Shown: positions 13,375 through 25,429 of the stretch, piece after piece
Position numbering within the stretch: the stretch's first letter is position 1
Layout of the letters: the number at the start of each line of letters is the position of its first letter
NCBI GenBank assembly: GCA_003342895.1
Contig: PTFA01000091.1
Coordinates: 3,706,238 to 3,770,237, forward strand
Source: Casuarius casuarius
Lineage: Eukaryota > Chordata > Aves > Casuariiformes > Casuariidae
Reading direction: 5' to 3'
Length of the DNA: 64,000 nucleotides
Notes under the pieces: model-generated
What the model was told of the DNA's origin: nothing
Database searches by the model: none
The model's input: the letters and a program-made list of their open reading frames with translations, nothing else
Made by a program: the position numbers and the translations under genes

Positions 13375-13490
13375 TACAGTCCAGAGAGCAGGATACTGCT
13401 TGGGGGACTGAGAGAATCTGGGTACCATTTCCAGCTCTGCCACTCACTTCAATCAACTTTCTTGCCCTACCCCGAGAGAGTCTTGCCTCC
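13375..13490 (+). repeat. MIR-type CORE-SINE relic
   Basis: GGGGGACTGAGAGAATCTGG, then TACCATTTCCAGCTCTGCCA and CTCACTTCAATCAACTTTCTTG, follows the layout of the tRNA-derived part of MIR-like SINEs ('ggactgggag...ctgggttc...ccagctctgccactgacttg'). The 5' half is the best preserved. The CORE block is not evident. Confidence 0.5.
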
Positions 13491-15744
13491 AAGCCCCTGG
13501 ATGGTGGACTCCTCTGTAAATCTCTCTCCTCTCTCTGCTGCTCCCCAGGCTCTAAAGTAGGATTTCTGGATCATCTTTATCATTTTTCTTATTTTAAGTT
13601 AAAATGAAATGTCAGACAGCACAAAGATAATGATGTCAAGCAAATTAAAACTGCATCCGTGCTCTATGCACTACATACGAGACTAGATGGTTTCCCCAGA
13701 TTCGCCACTCTCTGTTCCTGGGTGAATGGCTTTTACNGAGGTCATTTTTCTCTAGTGCAGAGGAGAGCCACTGCTGCTCTTAAGCACAGCGAGGAAAGCT
13801 GACTCCCAGAGGACTCTGCAACGCTATTCGTAAGAAGAGAAAAATCTTTAACAGAGTACAGATACAAGCAGAACAGATAAGGAAAGGGAGAGGAGAGGTA
13901 TTTAGATAGTTACATGGGTTGTGCTGGTGCCAAATGGGAAAAGTCAGAGTGATCAATAGCTAGGGTCATTACTAGCCTAGAAGAGAAACAGCGCATCTTT
14001 GGTAGCCTGTTGCTAGACACCTGGGCATATATTTGAACATGGAAATGAGACATGATTTAAAAAAGAATCTGCAGAGAATATCAACTTATTTTTTTCCTTA
14101 GTAAAATAATGCAAAATAGAAATAAAAGCCTCTAAAGTGTACCTTCCCCAAGATCCTCAGCTGCTTTTTCATAGATTTCCCCTTTAAGCACTTTGCCATT
14201 TTCTCCTGCAAAGCTACAGAAAATGGTGCAAGTGCTTTCCAAGCACAAGTGCTGCGTGCTGCCTCAGCACAATGCAAGCAGGTTTGCTTTGACTGACCAG
14301 CTATTAGATTGTGCTGGTTGGTATTAGCTGCACTGATTTCAATAAGGCTTCAAAGGAAGATGACGGTAGTCAGTAGTGCCTTTGCAAGTCCCGCTGGCTG
14401 AGGCTCTAGCCCTATGTTTTAGTATGCAATCTTTCTATATTGCTCTCTCAAGGCTGGATTGTGCTTGCCTTAAACAGCTTGGGTACAGACGAACTCCTCC
14501 CTGCTGCCACTGAAACCCAGTGGCAGAGCAAACCAAGGTATCCAACTGGGAGGCATTTAATGCTCAGTACAAGTTCACCTGCATGACTGCAGATGGTAAA
14601 ATCAGTGGCAAATGGGTGCCCAGGCACTTCAGAACCAGTAGTAAATATCGGCGCCTTGCCACAAGCTACCTATAAACATGCGGAGCAGCTTTTAAAAATC
14701 TAACCACAAATCAATTTCCTTTTAAAATGCTACAAAGGTGTTGCTAGTCTACATTTATGTCTCTGCTTCCAGTGTAACATTGCCTATAATGTCTGCCTAA
14801 ACATGCATTACCCCACACTGTATAGACTTAACTTAAAAAATGCTAATCTGCATGTTTAAGAATCTCCCAGACTAATTCTCAACTCTGTTTCGTCAGGGCA
14901 TCACAGTAAGTACAAGAGCTCAAAGGATCCCTTTGTAATATTTATATCCTGCTGCTACTCCTTCCTCAGGGCTGCTGAAATTTTCATTCAAAGATCAGAC
15001 AGTAAAAGCAAACAGTTTTGTAAACTGTGAGTGTGCGCACCAAAAAGGAAAGGTGGGGGGAAGGGGGAACCAACTCATCTCAGTTTTTGTTGGAGATCAG
15101 CATAGATGCATATATAATTCTTTTATTCTCAACAGGTTCTTGAACAAGAAACCTGTGAGAGAAAGTCCATCAGCCACTCAGTCAGACACTATAGTCTGTC
15201 TACAGACTGCCCTTTGAGCACCTTAAATTGTAAAAATCTCTCCTTTGAAACTCAGTAGATAACTCCCTCTGTTCAAGTGCATCATGCATTATTCCTAGGT
15301 TCACAACAAATGCCTCTGAAGAAAAGATCTCCAGAAAGCCCTGACTATGGAACATTGTTCACGCCTTACTGTCACACTGACTATGCTCTGGAGAGCTTTA
15401 AAGTATTCACACAATGCTGTAAAAAGCATTTCCAAGGCAGCTTTACATATCTGTGGCTTGAGGCCACCCATTTTGTTTCAAGTATATTAACGCTCCTCAG
15501 GTTTTAGGTGCAAGAATGTTCTTGTTTTCTAGTGCATTCAGTATGTGTACTTTGAATGGGCACGGAATGAAAGTACATGGTATCTTCCCAGCTGCCTGTA
15601 ACAACTTTGCATCAGTTATACTTGTCCCTGGTTGCTCCCAATAAACAAATAGGAATTTCAGAAACTGTTCTCGTCATGGCAGCACAGAGCCAAAATCCTC
15701 CTGCAAAAAAGGGGAATATTTTCAGCCCTTTTTTAGGGCCTTTT
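13491..15744. other. Noncoding unique sequence
   Basis: About 2.2 kb without a supported gene or a recognisable transposon. Open frames are below 80 codons. A G-rich stretch at 15054-15067 (GGGGGGAAGGGGG) has too few separate tracts for a standard quadruplex. Confidence 0.55.
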
Positions 15745-15850
15745 TTAGAGAGGATCTAAATGACTTATCCAACATCACAGAGCAAATAGGTAGGAAAGCA
15801 CGAAACAGTCTCCCAAATTTAGGCTAGCTCCCTGAACACTTAGTTACCTT
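15745..15850 (-). repeat. MIR-type CORE-SINE relic
   Basis: On the plus strand the order is CTAAATGACTTATCCAACAT, CACAGAGCAAATAGGTAGGA, then AAGCACGAAACAGTCTCCC and GGCTAGCTCCCTGAACACTTA. This is the reverse complement of MIR ('...aagtgacttgcccaaggtcacacagc...ggcagagctgggac...cagcccagtgctcta'). The spacing fits, and the base identity is moderate. Confidence 0.5.
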
Positions 15851-18800
15851 TCCTTCCTGTAGATGAATGCAGAAACAAATAAAAAGGAAATAAACCAAGA
15901 AAATTCTTATAAATTCTCCCTCCAGGAGGGCCTATGGGTACATTGGTATGCATTATCTACAGTCTTCTTTTGTCCCACTTGAGTACTCAGATTCTTTTTG
16001 AAGAGCTTTGACTCCACTGTGTTTTAAACAGGAGATCACTGATACACAGATCTCTTCTTCAGAGAGGAGCTCCCTGTATGAGCAGCCACAAAACCATCCT
16101 CTCTCCCATTTTCCTTCTTTTTGTGCTCAGCCATCTTTTTCCTCAGCTAATTACTTTTGAGCCGTCAGCATTATGCAGCTGCATGAACTCCCCTATGATG
16201 GTGAAGCAAGACAGAGGTCCTATTTGCAGGTTAGGGTCCTTTCACTGCGAGAGCATCCAGACAGGCAACTAACTGGTGTACAGCTGCAATATACAGTAAT
16301 TCAGATAATTCTTCTCAGGAAAGACTTAGTGCCAGGAAAAATGAGAATCATTGGCAGAAAATATAGTAATAAGCTGAAGGAGACATTTCAGAGATGATCT
16401 CTACAAGACAGGTAGCCTAGAGAAGCCCATTAAAGAGACTATGAGTGTCTGTCTTAAATAACATGCCTGAAATCTGGCTTTCCATCTCAGTCTTTCACTT
16501 GCTAGCAATTTGTTCAAAGTGCAGTCTAACCATGCCGACCTTTGCTGGCTGTAATGCTGGAATATCAGACCCACTGGACTGGCTTTTGGTGCTGACCCCA
16601 CTTGCTCTCTGCTGTTGGTCAGGCAAGCTGTTGCTGTTGTCATTCTACTATACGCTGTTCACTCCAATTGTTCCACTGCTAAAAGACAGTAAGCGTTACA
16701 ATAATGGCCTCAGTCACCCACTGTGCTGCTGCTTTCCATGGGACATGCAATTGGATCTTACGGCTTTTAGAGCTTCGTTTCAAGTACTTGGATACGCCAG
16801 ACTGCCTTTTTTGTTCTTTTTTTTAATCAGTCACTGTACAACTGGAATCAGAAATCTAAACTGGATTAGTGCACAGAGTCAGAGACGGTAGGCTAGATTG
16901 TCTAAGTCAATCAATAAGGACCACAGAATTCAGGGGTGTTATGCCAGATCAGAGAAACTGAGATTTCAGTTTGTTCAAGGCTGAATCAGAAAAGTTTCCA
17001 AATATTTCTTGACTCCAGGACGGTCAAATTTCTGACTCCAGCGCTTGGAATCATGTCTCTACTGCGAATATCTGAGTGGGAGCTACACAGTGCTCAGTTC
17101 TTCCCAAAATCAGGCCCTCAGCCCCTCTGATCGACTATTCACAACTAGCAGATATTTCTGAAAATATAAGCATTTACTTCAGTGTGGCATATTTTAAGGT
17201 AATATAAACTGGTGTAACTCCTGTGAAATCAATCAGGCTACTTAGATTTACATCAGCTGTACTCTCTCCCACTTCTTTCCCCATTTTCAGGAACAGATCT
17301 CCTTAATGAACGTCTATAAATGTAACCTAGCACTTAAGCACTAATTATTAATATATTTGGTCATCTAAAAACAGTTACACCTATATTTGTGCCCCTTGAT
17401 GTAAAGGAAAAAAAAGAATATCATCATTTTAGGCACAGTTCTGCCTTGCTAAAGTTATCAAAAACCTTAAAATAAGATGCGCTTCACAGAGAATATTGGG
17501 AATAGGGAAAACCTGAGAGTCCCTTAGAGAGCTGTCTGAGGTTTTTTGTTTTTGTTTTAAAGAGTTTGTTATATGGCCAAGGTCTCATTTTGATATTATA
17601 TAGTTTGTACTTAGTGCTATAAGAAAAGTATATGAAAAGAATTACTGATAGTTTCTTCTTCTTTCTCTCCTTCACTCTCTCTTGAAAAATCTCACTTAGA
17701 CAGAATTTTCATGGTCCATAAAATCTGTCTCAGTTGAACAAGTACATTTCCACATAAGGAACCATCTCATGCACACTTCACTGATAAAAACGGCATAGCT
17801 GATAACTAATTATATGCCAATCACAGTAGCATGGTTGTTGGTTTGCAGAAGACAGGCATGTTTGTGAACCTCATTATATCATGATGCCCAGAACTGCTTC
17901 TTTCAAAACAAATTTCAAGTGGCCAAATGACTGCAAACTTCAGAGAAGCATGCCAATTCCTGTTTCAGGAAAAAAAAAGATGAAGTGATGTCCTGGTTTA
18001 TTTTTCTGCTCATTCAGAAATATTACAAAGAGTGAAGAAAAAAATGGACAGAGAACACAGAGGGGATGAGCACATATAAAGACTAATTTTGCATCCCATA
18101 TGTTGGCCTGAATAAAAAGAAAAGGCATTTGGCATGGTAGTAGAACACAGGAGGAGTTTGACTTTGCTCAGGTGGGCTGTGCTGCAACACCTGAAGCAAG
18201 GCCAGAATGTTGCAACAAAGTTTTCAACCCAAAGTAGCAAACTTATCTCACAACTTTTAGATAGACCTTGGTCATACTTACACAAATTATTCTCCTTGAT
18301 TCAGTCTGAAGGCAGCATATCAGAAAAGAAGGGTGGTCTTGAAGTTATTGGACAGATACTCAGAAGAACTGGACTCAGAACCTGAACCGGGCACATTCTT
18401 TGATAAATGTAGACATATCGCTTAACACGCTATTCATATCATTCAGAAACTTTACAAGCCTAGTATAACAAGCCAAATGAGACACCTAGTCTCTGTATAA
18501 TTCCTTTACTATCAAGGAAAAGAGAGAGATGCCCTTCAGAGAAGGAGACTAGCTCACTGAGTGACTAAAAGTAATTCCTCGTCTCTTAATGAATGTAATA
18601 TTCCCTCCTTCCTTCTTCCACCATGTTAACTCCACTGTCTATTTAAGTTGGCAGTTTCCTGGTACAGGGCTTTACCACAGATTTCTATGGCTTCACTTCA
18701 TACAGAGTCAAGACTTCATGGGGTTTTGGAGTCTCTTCCATTCTCTCTGCAATCATTTGAATTTTTTGGATTGGACTACTGGGGTCTTAGTCAGGCGGTA

Positions 18801-19371
18801 AGAAGTTCTGTACCTTCCGCTCATATCTGAGCTAAAGACAATACGTACAGCGTTCACTGACTATATTAGCTCTTTTTTAATACATTTCTTAATGGCTGAT
18901 CCTTGTGTGTGAGGCACCTTTGTGTTAGTCTCTTCATGCCTGCATTCATTTAACCAGGGCCAGAGATGAATTTCCTTTGCATTATCATTGCTGTGGTGAC
19001 CTGCAGTAAATGTTGAGTTACGGCCAGATTTATCATGAGGTACTGCTGCTATTTATCATATCTAGCAATAATTCTCATTTTTACTCAACAGCTCAAAATG
19101 GAGAAGCAGTGAGATTTCTACAGTAAATCTTGCAAGATATTGTCTGTTAACATTTAATGCATGTCACCACAGTATAGTAAATAATTCCTTCTGAGAAACA
19201 CCTAGAACTTAACCCATTTTATTATTCTTTGAGCACTGGCAAAGACAAAATTTGTCTTGTGTATTAAATGATATCACTGATATCTTAAAAGACAATGATT
19301 ATTTCTGGCTAACATTCTCCATCCAACGTGTACTTGCTAGAAAATATGCATTACTCAGTGTTGCACAAGAT
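15851..19371. other. Noncoding unique sequence
   Basis: About 3.5 kb. It contains the longest open frame of the window (16445-16891 plus, 148 codons). That frame has a hydrophobic, cysteine- and leucine-rich translation with no family motif, no obvious Kozak context and no splice-bounded homology, so I treat it as chance. The small inverted-repeat element at 17208-17257 lies inside. Confidence 0.55.
17208..17257. repeat. Imperfect inverted repeat, interspersed family
   Basis: Arms ACTGGTGTAACTC (17208-17220) and GATTTACATCAGC (17245-17257) pair at 10 of 13 positions around a 24-base loop containing TGAAATCAATCAGG. The 'ctggtgtaactcc...tgaaatcaat...gatttacatcagctg' pattern resembles the elements at 1614-1692 and 22584-22660. 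The family name is unknown to me. Confidence 0.4.
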
Positions 19372-19425
19372 ACATAAGAATCACCTCACTGATTCAGACT
19401 AACAGTCTATCTGCAAGAGGAAGCT
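19372..19425 (-). repeat. Old CR1 3' terminus
   Basis: The segment starting ACATAAGAATCACCTCACTG and continuing GATTCAGACTAACAGTCTATCTGC resembles the reverse complement of the 3' end of ancient sauropsid CR1 elements, which finish '...gatggaccattggtctgacccagtatggc...ttcttatgt'. Only the last 50 or so bases are recognisable. It is a non-LTR retrotransposon relic truncated by decay. Confidence 0.45.
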
Positions 19426-20103
19426 CGACTCTGCCTTTTGTATACAAAGCAGAAATAGTTTGAAGAGTGGGCCAGAAGCAAGAATTCTCCCTTCCCAACA
19501 GGATGTCCTGGCCACAACACTAACAATACAGTCTTCCTTCTGCTTCTTGAGCTCGTGGTTCTTGCCCTATACAACCAGTGTTCAAAGACACGAAATTTGG
19601 AATTTTGAATCTTTTCAAGTTGGTGAGAAAAACTGAACCCAGCACTTGCAGTAATTACTATGGCAGCATATCGCAGGATCAATATCCCACCGCTCCACCT
19701 CTTCCTTGGACTCCCATTTTAACCATCTTCCTTTTGTAAGGGTCCCAGTGTCCTCCATCCCCTTTTATTTTTCTGGAACCCATCATCCTTGTGTTGTAAG
19801 CATTTTGCCTTATACAGTTATCTTTACTAATGCTATATACTATATTAAAATTTCTTACAATCAGGCTCTGAATTGTCCTCATTTTAGTGACTTTACAGAG
19901 TATAATAGATACTGTAATGACACTTTTAAGTGAGATATAGGTTTGTTATCTTCACCCTAGAATCAAATCACCCCCTCCCAAATAAAAAATATGATTTTAT
20001 TCAAATAATTATTTACTTCTACTTCTACACAATATTTTCATGTGTGCATCTTATACAATCTTGTAGAGACCTACCAAATTATTTATACTGAGATATATCC
20101 TAG
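19426..20103. other. Noncoding sequence between two CR1 relics
   Basis: About 680 bases without a supported gene. Part of it may be undetectably diverged CR1 continuing from the neighbouring terminus. Overlapping open frames on both strands are below 95 codons. Confidence 0.45.
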
Positions 20104-20465
20104 ACATAAGAACTTACAAAACACATACAGACTTTGATACAGGCTACCTAGACCAGTTCTGCCTCCGAGTGGCAACAGGAGATGCTATTTAGGCACTGCA
20201 TCCAAACCTAGACACTTCCTGCGGTCTCTTCCCCTCACGCATCCCCACAACCAAAACTGTTGTAAAAAATGTTTCTTCCAGTATTCATTTATGTCCCCAT
20301 TGTCCATGAATTAATCTAATACCTCTTTAAACCTGCCAATATTGTTTACCTCTGAAGACTCCCATGACAACAAGTTCCAGAAATTCATTACCCTCAGAGC
20401 AAGGAAGTATTTTACCTGCTTTCAAACAATCTTCCAATTTATATAGTTCTGAAATTATAACCTAA
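20104..20465 (-). repeat. Ancient CR1 LINE 3' fragment
   Basis: It begins at ACATAAGAAC, the complement of the CR1 3' terminus. It continues through CTACCTAGACCAGTTCTGCC, then TTGTCCATGAATTAATCTAAT, TGACAACAAGTTCCAGAAATTC and AGCAAGGAAGTATTTTACCT. In reverse complement these correspond to the end of CR1 ORF2 and the 3' UTR: the segment encoding 'yf...NLWNSLP-like' residues, the 'agataaattcatgga' block, and the terminal tail. Length and order fit a 5'-truncated insertion of about 360 bases. The divergence is high, so it is an old, dead copy. Confidence 0.6.
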
Positions 20466-22583
20466 GTATTCAGTTTTTTTAAAAATTTGTTGTGAACTCC
20501 ACCTGTAACTTGAGTTGTCTGGAGAAAAAGAGGGCATTAATAGCTTCAGGCATTTACTTCACCAAGCCGATTATGCCGCTTTCTTTTAATCATACCCAAT
20601 AAGAGAAATATCATGCAAGCATTTTAAAAGTGAATGACTGCTTCTTATATTCTTTCAGACAGAAAAATGAAAATCAATGGGAAAGCATATGATTGGCACT
20701 CTCACATGATACAAAACCTAACTGTAATCGAAGTACACTTTGGGAAAGTTTGAGGGAAAAATACCAGGATGAAAAAGGAACATCAAAATGGAATTCAATA
20801 ACTAATTAAAGTCACACACAACAGCTATTTAGCAAATGAAGTGAGGCTGCAAAGGGCAGGAAGGAATAGTCTGTGATGGAACCATGACAAATATCAAAGT
20901 CACACTCCACTACATTTTGAGGATCTGCATCTTTCTTTTCTTGGTCTGTTGCGCCTTTAAAAGAAGGGGATAAATATTTACTGTGCAAAGCACACACAAA
21001 ATGAGTACCCTGTTCCCTTCTTTCAGCCAAATTTTATCTGAGTATAGTACTCTAACAAGATACTATCCCACATTTGAACATATGCTTGCTTCATTAGCAC
21101 TTACAGTTGTAGGGGAGAGATATGAATACAGTTTCTGGGAATACTGCTAAAGATCTATGCCAATATAGATGGAAATACTAATATCCTGCAGTGAAAAATC
21201 ACTGTTTTATTTTAATCTCAGAGTTCTTCATGATAGATTGAAAATATCTAATTTTTCAGGAAAGATACTCAGGCATACACAGATCTAATCATCATAATTA
21301 GTAGCAATAATTTTTGTTAAAGTAACGTGTAAAGATTGATCAGTAAGAAATCCTCGTGGTAGGCAGTATACAAAGAAACTAGTAGCAATAGTCAATTCCC
21401 ACCTTAACGAGCTGAAGATTTTATGATGTTAGTATGAAAATGTCAGCAGCAGTTCCAAAAGTAGAACGTAAAAATAGAAGAAAACACCCAAACTGGAGCC
21501 AGATGGACCCTACCCAGTCACAACATTGATAACTTACAAAATGCTACTACTTTGAAAGCTAAACATTTGGGAAGGGACATGCATTTCTGTACTTAATATC
21601 ATAAAGTCCACCAACAGAACATCAAGGTATTCATGAACATACCAAATTCATCAGTAATAAGCCCCAACACAAAGGTGCTCATAACGCATGTGAAGAAACT
21701 GGACTTTTCCACTTGGATGAGGAAAGAAAGCACAAGAGAAAATGACTCTGTGAAAGTTAAAAGGACATCAGTGGAAAGCTTTCCTAGGGAAGCAGATAAT
21801 TATCCAGACAAAACATACACTTCACAACCAGTAAAATAGAAAAATTCAGTGAAGCTGAGATGAATTCAAGAGGTACCTCAGTGCCTGCAAACTTGCATTC
21901 CTCCCCAGAAGAAAATCATGGGTGGAAAACTTTCTATAGCTCTAACTGAAAGTCAAAGGCTCCCGAAGTTAGTTACACTGTTTTGAAAACACTGCTGGAA
22001 GTGCTTTCTGTTTGCTTCTGATCCCATAATGAAACTTCCAGTCCTCATGTAAGCTTCCTAATCCCTCAGCAGTTACACCTACAAGTTGCCAATATAATTT
22101 TATGTTTGATCCTCTGCTCTCAAAATGTGCTGCTGAGCAACTTCAAATGAACTCTGTTAGCACTGACCATGAAATCACTTGCTGTGATTTGTTTGCATAT
22201 ATATTGAAAAATAAAGTGATGTTACTTCAGATTTGTGAAGAGGAGGGGAAAGAAAGAAGAAAAAAAAAAAAAACCCTCAGTTGTCCATAAAGCGAACAGC
22301 CTGCTTCTTAATATCTTAATACTGTAGGAGGCTCTTCTATATTCTCTGTACCTTGTATCTATTTATGGTTCACATAGCAGTATCCAACAAAACAAGATCA
22401 ACTTGAGTTTACACAGTGGTGAGTTTATTGCTGATATAAACATAACGGTCAAAGAATAGGTTGAATGGGATCATTACATTTCAGTCTAAACTCACGTGGA
22501 ACAGACAAGAAGCGGGCGCCTTTGTACCTGACCCTTTGTTAAACAGCATACCTTCTATCACGGGATGTCCTTAGGCACAGGAA
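20466..22583. other. Noncoding unique sequence
   Basis: About 2.1 kb, AT-rich, ending near an A14 run at 22260-22273 that follows purine-rich DNA. No target-site duplication or SINE body is visible next to the A run. No gene is supported. Confidence 0.55.
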
Positions 22584-22660
22584 GGGCCCAGCTGACAGTT
22601 GGTGTAAATCAGCATAGCTGCAGTGACTTTAGCAGGACAATGCCAGCTGTGGGTCTGGCA
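22584..22660. repeat. GTGTAAATCAGC-core interspersed element
   Basis: GGGCCCAGCTGACAGTTGG, GTGTAAATCAGCATAGCTGC and AGTGACTTTAGC are followed by GCCAGCTGTGGGTCTGGCA. The two ends mirror each other (CAGCTG near each terminus, GGGCCC opposite TCTGGC). I recognise the interior as a motif that recurs in amniote noncoding DNA ('ctggtgtaaatcagcatagctccattgactt'). It is the best preserved of the three copies noted in this window. Confidence 0.5.
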
Positions 22661-23939
22661 GAAATATCGTAATATGAGGTCAGAAATGACAAATGCTAAG
22701 CAGAATAAAAGAATACAATCCAGGAGAAAATAAGAAAACAGTACTCTTCATTATGAGCACTGCTTGCCTCCACCACCTGATAATCCTCAAGTGACAGAGA
22801 ATAAATTCTGATTTCAGTGGTTCTGCTGTATTGTAAATCCAGACTAATATCTCTACTACATCCAGCAATGTTAATCTGCACATGCGTTGGCATTACTGCA
22901 GTTAGAGTCAAATACATCCCTCTGGGCCCGATTCTCTAACCTTGCAGTGCTGCTTTATTTGGATGGTATCTCCAACACTGCTACACAGGGCGGTTGCTGC
23001 TTTCTTTGCATGTGCCAGGGAGCCCTACTAGGGAAAGGAAAGGACAAGGCTAAAGTGGCTCTAAAGTTGACAGATTATTGCAGCCATGATACTGTAGGAC
23101 AGCAGGCTCATGCTTGGAAACATTTTTCTCTCCACACTAGCTGTAGTGAGCTTGACTACTTCAATCAATGGGAATCTCTTTCAGGAGTGGTGCGAGCGAA
23201 GGATTGAAACGGTAGGACGTAGTCACAGCTCCAAGTCCTCAGTTTATCACTGAGCTCCTACTCTCACAAGCACTTACGCAGTTTGTCCCCTCTGAGTCAC
23301 TAGACTGCTCACATGGGTAATAATTAGGAGGATGAGTACGAGGAGATATGGAGCAAGTGGCACATACTGAATCAATGCAGCAGTCATCACCAAATCTAGT
23401 ACGTGCTACACTGCTCTAGATGGTACAGTTTTCAGGTACCTTCTCTCAATGTACTCCATCTGAATACATACCCTACACTCAGAATTAAAAAGCAGTATAG
23501 CTGTGAAGGTTAATAATTGACAATAGACAGTAAAGCATATCTTAGCTGAAAGTCAATGATGGTAAAGGCATAATTGTCCAGTACATCTGTATTTGTTTCA
23601 GGTATACTGCAGAACATTTTCTCATGCCCAAGATATTACTCTCTTGTGATCGCAGGAATATCTGAGCCAGATCAGCCTGAAAACGCTTCTTGAGGAAATT
23701 GGGTTTCTCTGCTCTATTAGGAGCATTCCATTTTTATGATTAAAATCAGAAAACAATGTTCTTTCCAGTTAAAGTGAAATGTGCAAAATATGACTTTCCT
23801 ATAACTAGGTTTCCAAATACTTATCTGAAGTGCCGTGAAAAGGTATTAATAAATAAGGATGAAAAATGAAAACTGCATAGGTAACGTGTTTCATAAACTA
23901 TATTTGCTGTGAGTTATGAAGAACATGCTTTAGAGAAAT
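22661..23939. other. Noncoding sequence
   Basis: About 1.3 kb. The part at 22920-23190 contains GGGCCCGATTCTCTAACCTT and CAATCAATGGGAATCTCTTT, which also look like pieces of old interspersed repeats, but I cannot place them in a family. A 106-codon open frame (22887-23207 plus) covers this area and shows no domain. Confidence 0.45.
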
Positions 23940-24140
23940 AATGATAATACTTCATCCTTCTGTAAGGCACCTTTCAATTGAAAGGCTTCCATAAATAAAA
24001 TGCAGAATCTTAATCAGAAAGGAAGGCATCAATTTCTCCATTTCACAAAATTAGGTAAGCTGAGGCAAAGACTAATGACCAGCCAATAATTAAATCCACA
24101 GTTGACAAATTTCAGGATAGACTCCTATTGACTCAAGTAC
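23940..24140 (-). repeat. MIR-type CORE-SINE relic
   Basis: TTCTCCATTTCACAAAATTAGG, TAAGCTGAGGCAAAGACTAA, TGACCAGCCAATAATTAAATC and AGGATAGACTCCTATTGACTC follow in order the reverse complement of MIR ('ccattttacagatgaggaaactgaggcaaagagaggttaagtgac...ctcctgactc'). The upstream 'aatgataatacttcat' may be part of its 3' end. Diverged, with moderate support. Confidence 0.45.
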
Positions 24141-25429
24141 TTAAATGCATGCTCATGATCTAATCAAATCAAAGGGACATCCATNTATACTTAAAATTAA
24201 GAATATACCTATGTGGCTGGGGGAGGGATAGTTTGGAAGTGTTTGTTTCTGTGTTTGTTTTTTCATTGGGATGGGCCGCTATTTAGCGGATGGACATCTC
24301 TATATCAAAACAAGGAAGGACGGTCCACAGATCCAGCGGGTGTTTAGCCATCTGGTTCCTGCCATATTGAGAGAAATTAGGTACAAAATACTTGTGATGA
24401 TCTGGACTGAAATGATTTAACCCAACGTCATACAAGTAGGCTTGGGCTAAAGTCCCACAGGCACCAGGTTGCCAGCTGGACCTATCTTCATTTGGTATGC
24501 AGGAAGCTAAGCTGGCTAGCAGTCAAACTTTTTGCATGGTTGATGACTCAGAGAGCACACTGTGGGGTAGAAAAGTTATGTTTTCATCCTACTGTGAGAA
24601 CCAGGATTGTGCAACGGCAGGNAGAAAATGTAACACAACAGACAAATGGAAATAACTGAGGAATCTTCTCTTCCACACAACTGAAAAAACCTGTGTTCCA
24701 GGGCTTTACATCTTCCAGATGATAAAAAGGGGAAGAGCAGCAGGCTTTTGCATGTAAAAATGTGCCACATTGCTTGTGATGAAGGACAGCTAAGAGGAAA
24801 GGAGTACAGTTGAATTTCGATTAAAAATAATAATAATAATAGAGTCCTTAAGGCAAGGAAAAAAAAAAAAGGAAGGGGGATTACTCGTCATACAGGGGTA
24901 TGCAAGAAGCTCTGAAAGATCAGAATAATGCACCATCAAAACACAACCATTTTAAAAGACTACCTTTTCTTCCCTGCTCAGGTTGCAGTCCTTTGTTCCA
25001 TCTCATTTCAGTAACCATCAATACATCTGTCTTTTCCCTTCTCAGCTAGATTTGGTTGACAGTAATCCAATTGGATATAAGCCCAGATGCATTTCTTTTT
25101 TCTTTCTTCTTTGTAATCTCTATAAAAACCAAAATCCCCACCAGACAAGCACTACTTATGATTTCAAGTCTAGCTCTATTTTAAACTAAAACCCCACCCT
25201 AACAAGAAGAAAATGTCACAGGGAATTTATTACAGAAATTAAGTTGATAAAAATTATTTCCCGGCCCCTCAATCTCTGTGCTCTATGAACACAGCAGGGC
25301 AACCTGACTGATAATCTAACCCACTAAATTTAATGCATAAAAGAGTTCTGATCCATCTTTAATTAGCTAATAATACTGAACTCTCCAGCAACAGGAAGGT
25401 CAACTTCACAGTTCCACATACAGACTTAT
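24141..25429. other. Noncoding unique sequence
   Basis: About 1.3 kb. It includes an (AAT)5 run at 24826-24841 and an A12 run at about 24859-24870. No gene is supported. Confidence 0.55.
24826..24841. repeat. (AAT)n microsatellite
   Basis: Five AAT units, followed 18 bases later by an A12 homopolymer. Low complexity only. Confidence 0.75.

Noticed and set aside
16445..16891. 148-codon plus-strand open frame, the longest in the window
   Set aside because: The translation has no recognisable domain or family motif, the region shows no coding-like composition, and a frame of this length is expected by chance in 64 kb of six-frame sequence.
18320..18420. Possible MIR fragment (GAACTGGACTCAGAACCTGA)
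   Set aside because: Only one short block resembles MIR, and the expected neighbouring blocks are missing.
22260..22273. A14 run considered as the tail of a processed pseudogene or SINE
   Set aside because: No transcript-like or SINE body precedes it and no target-site duplication was found.
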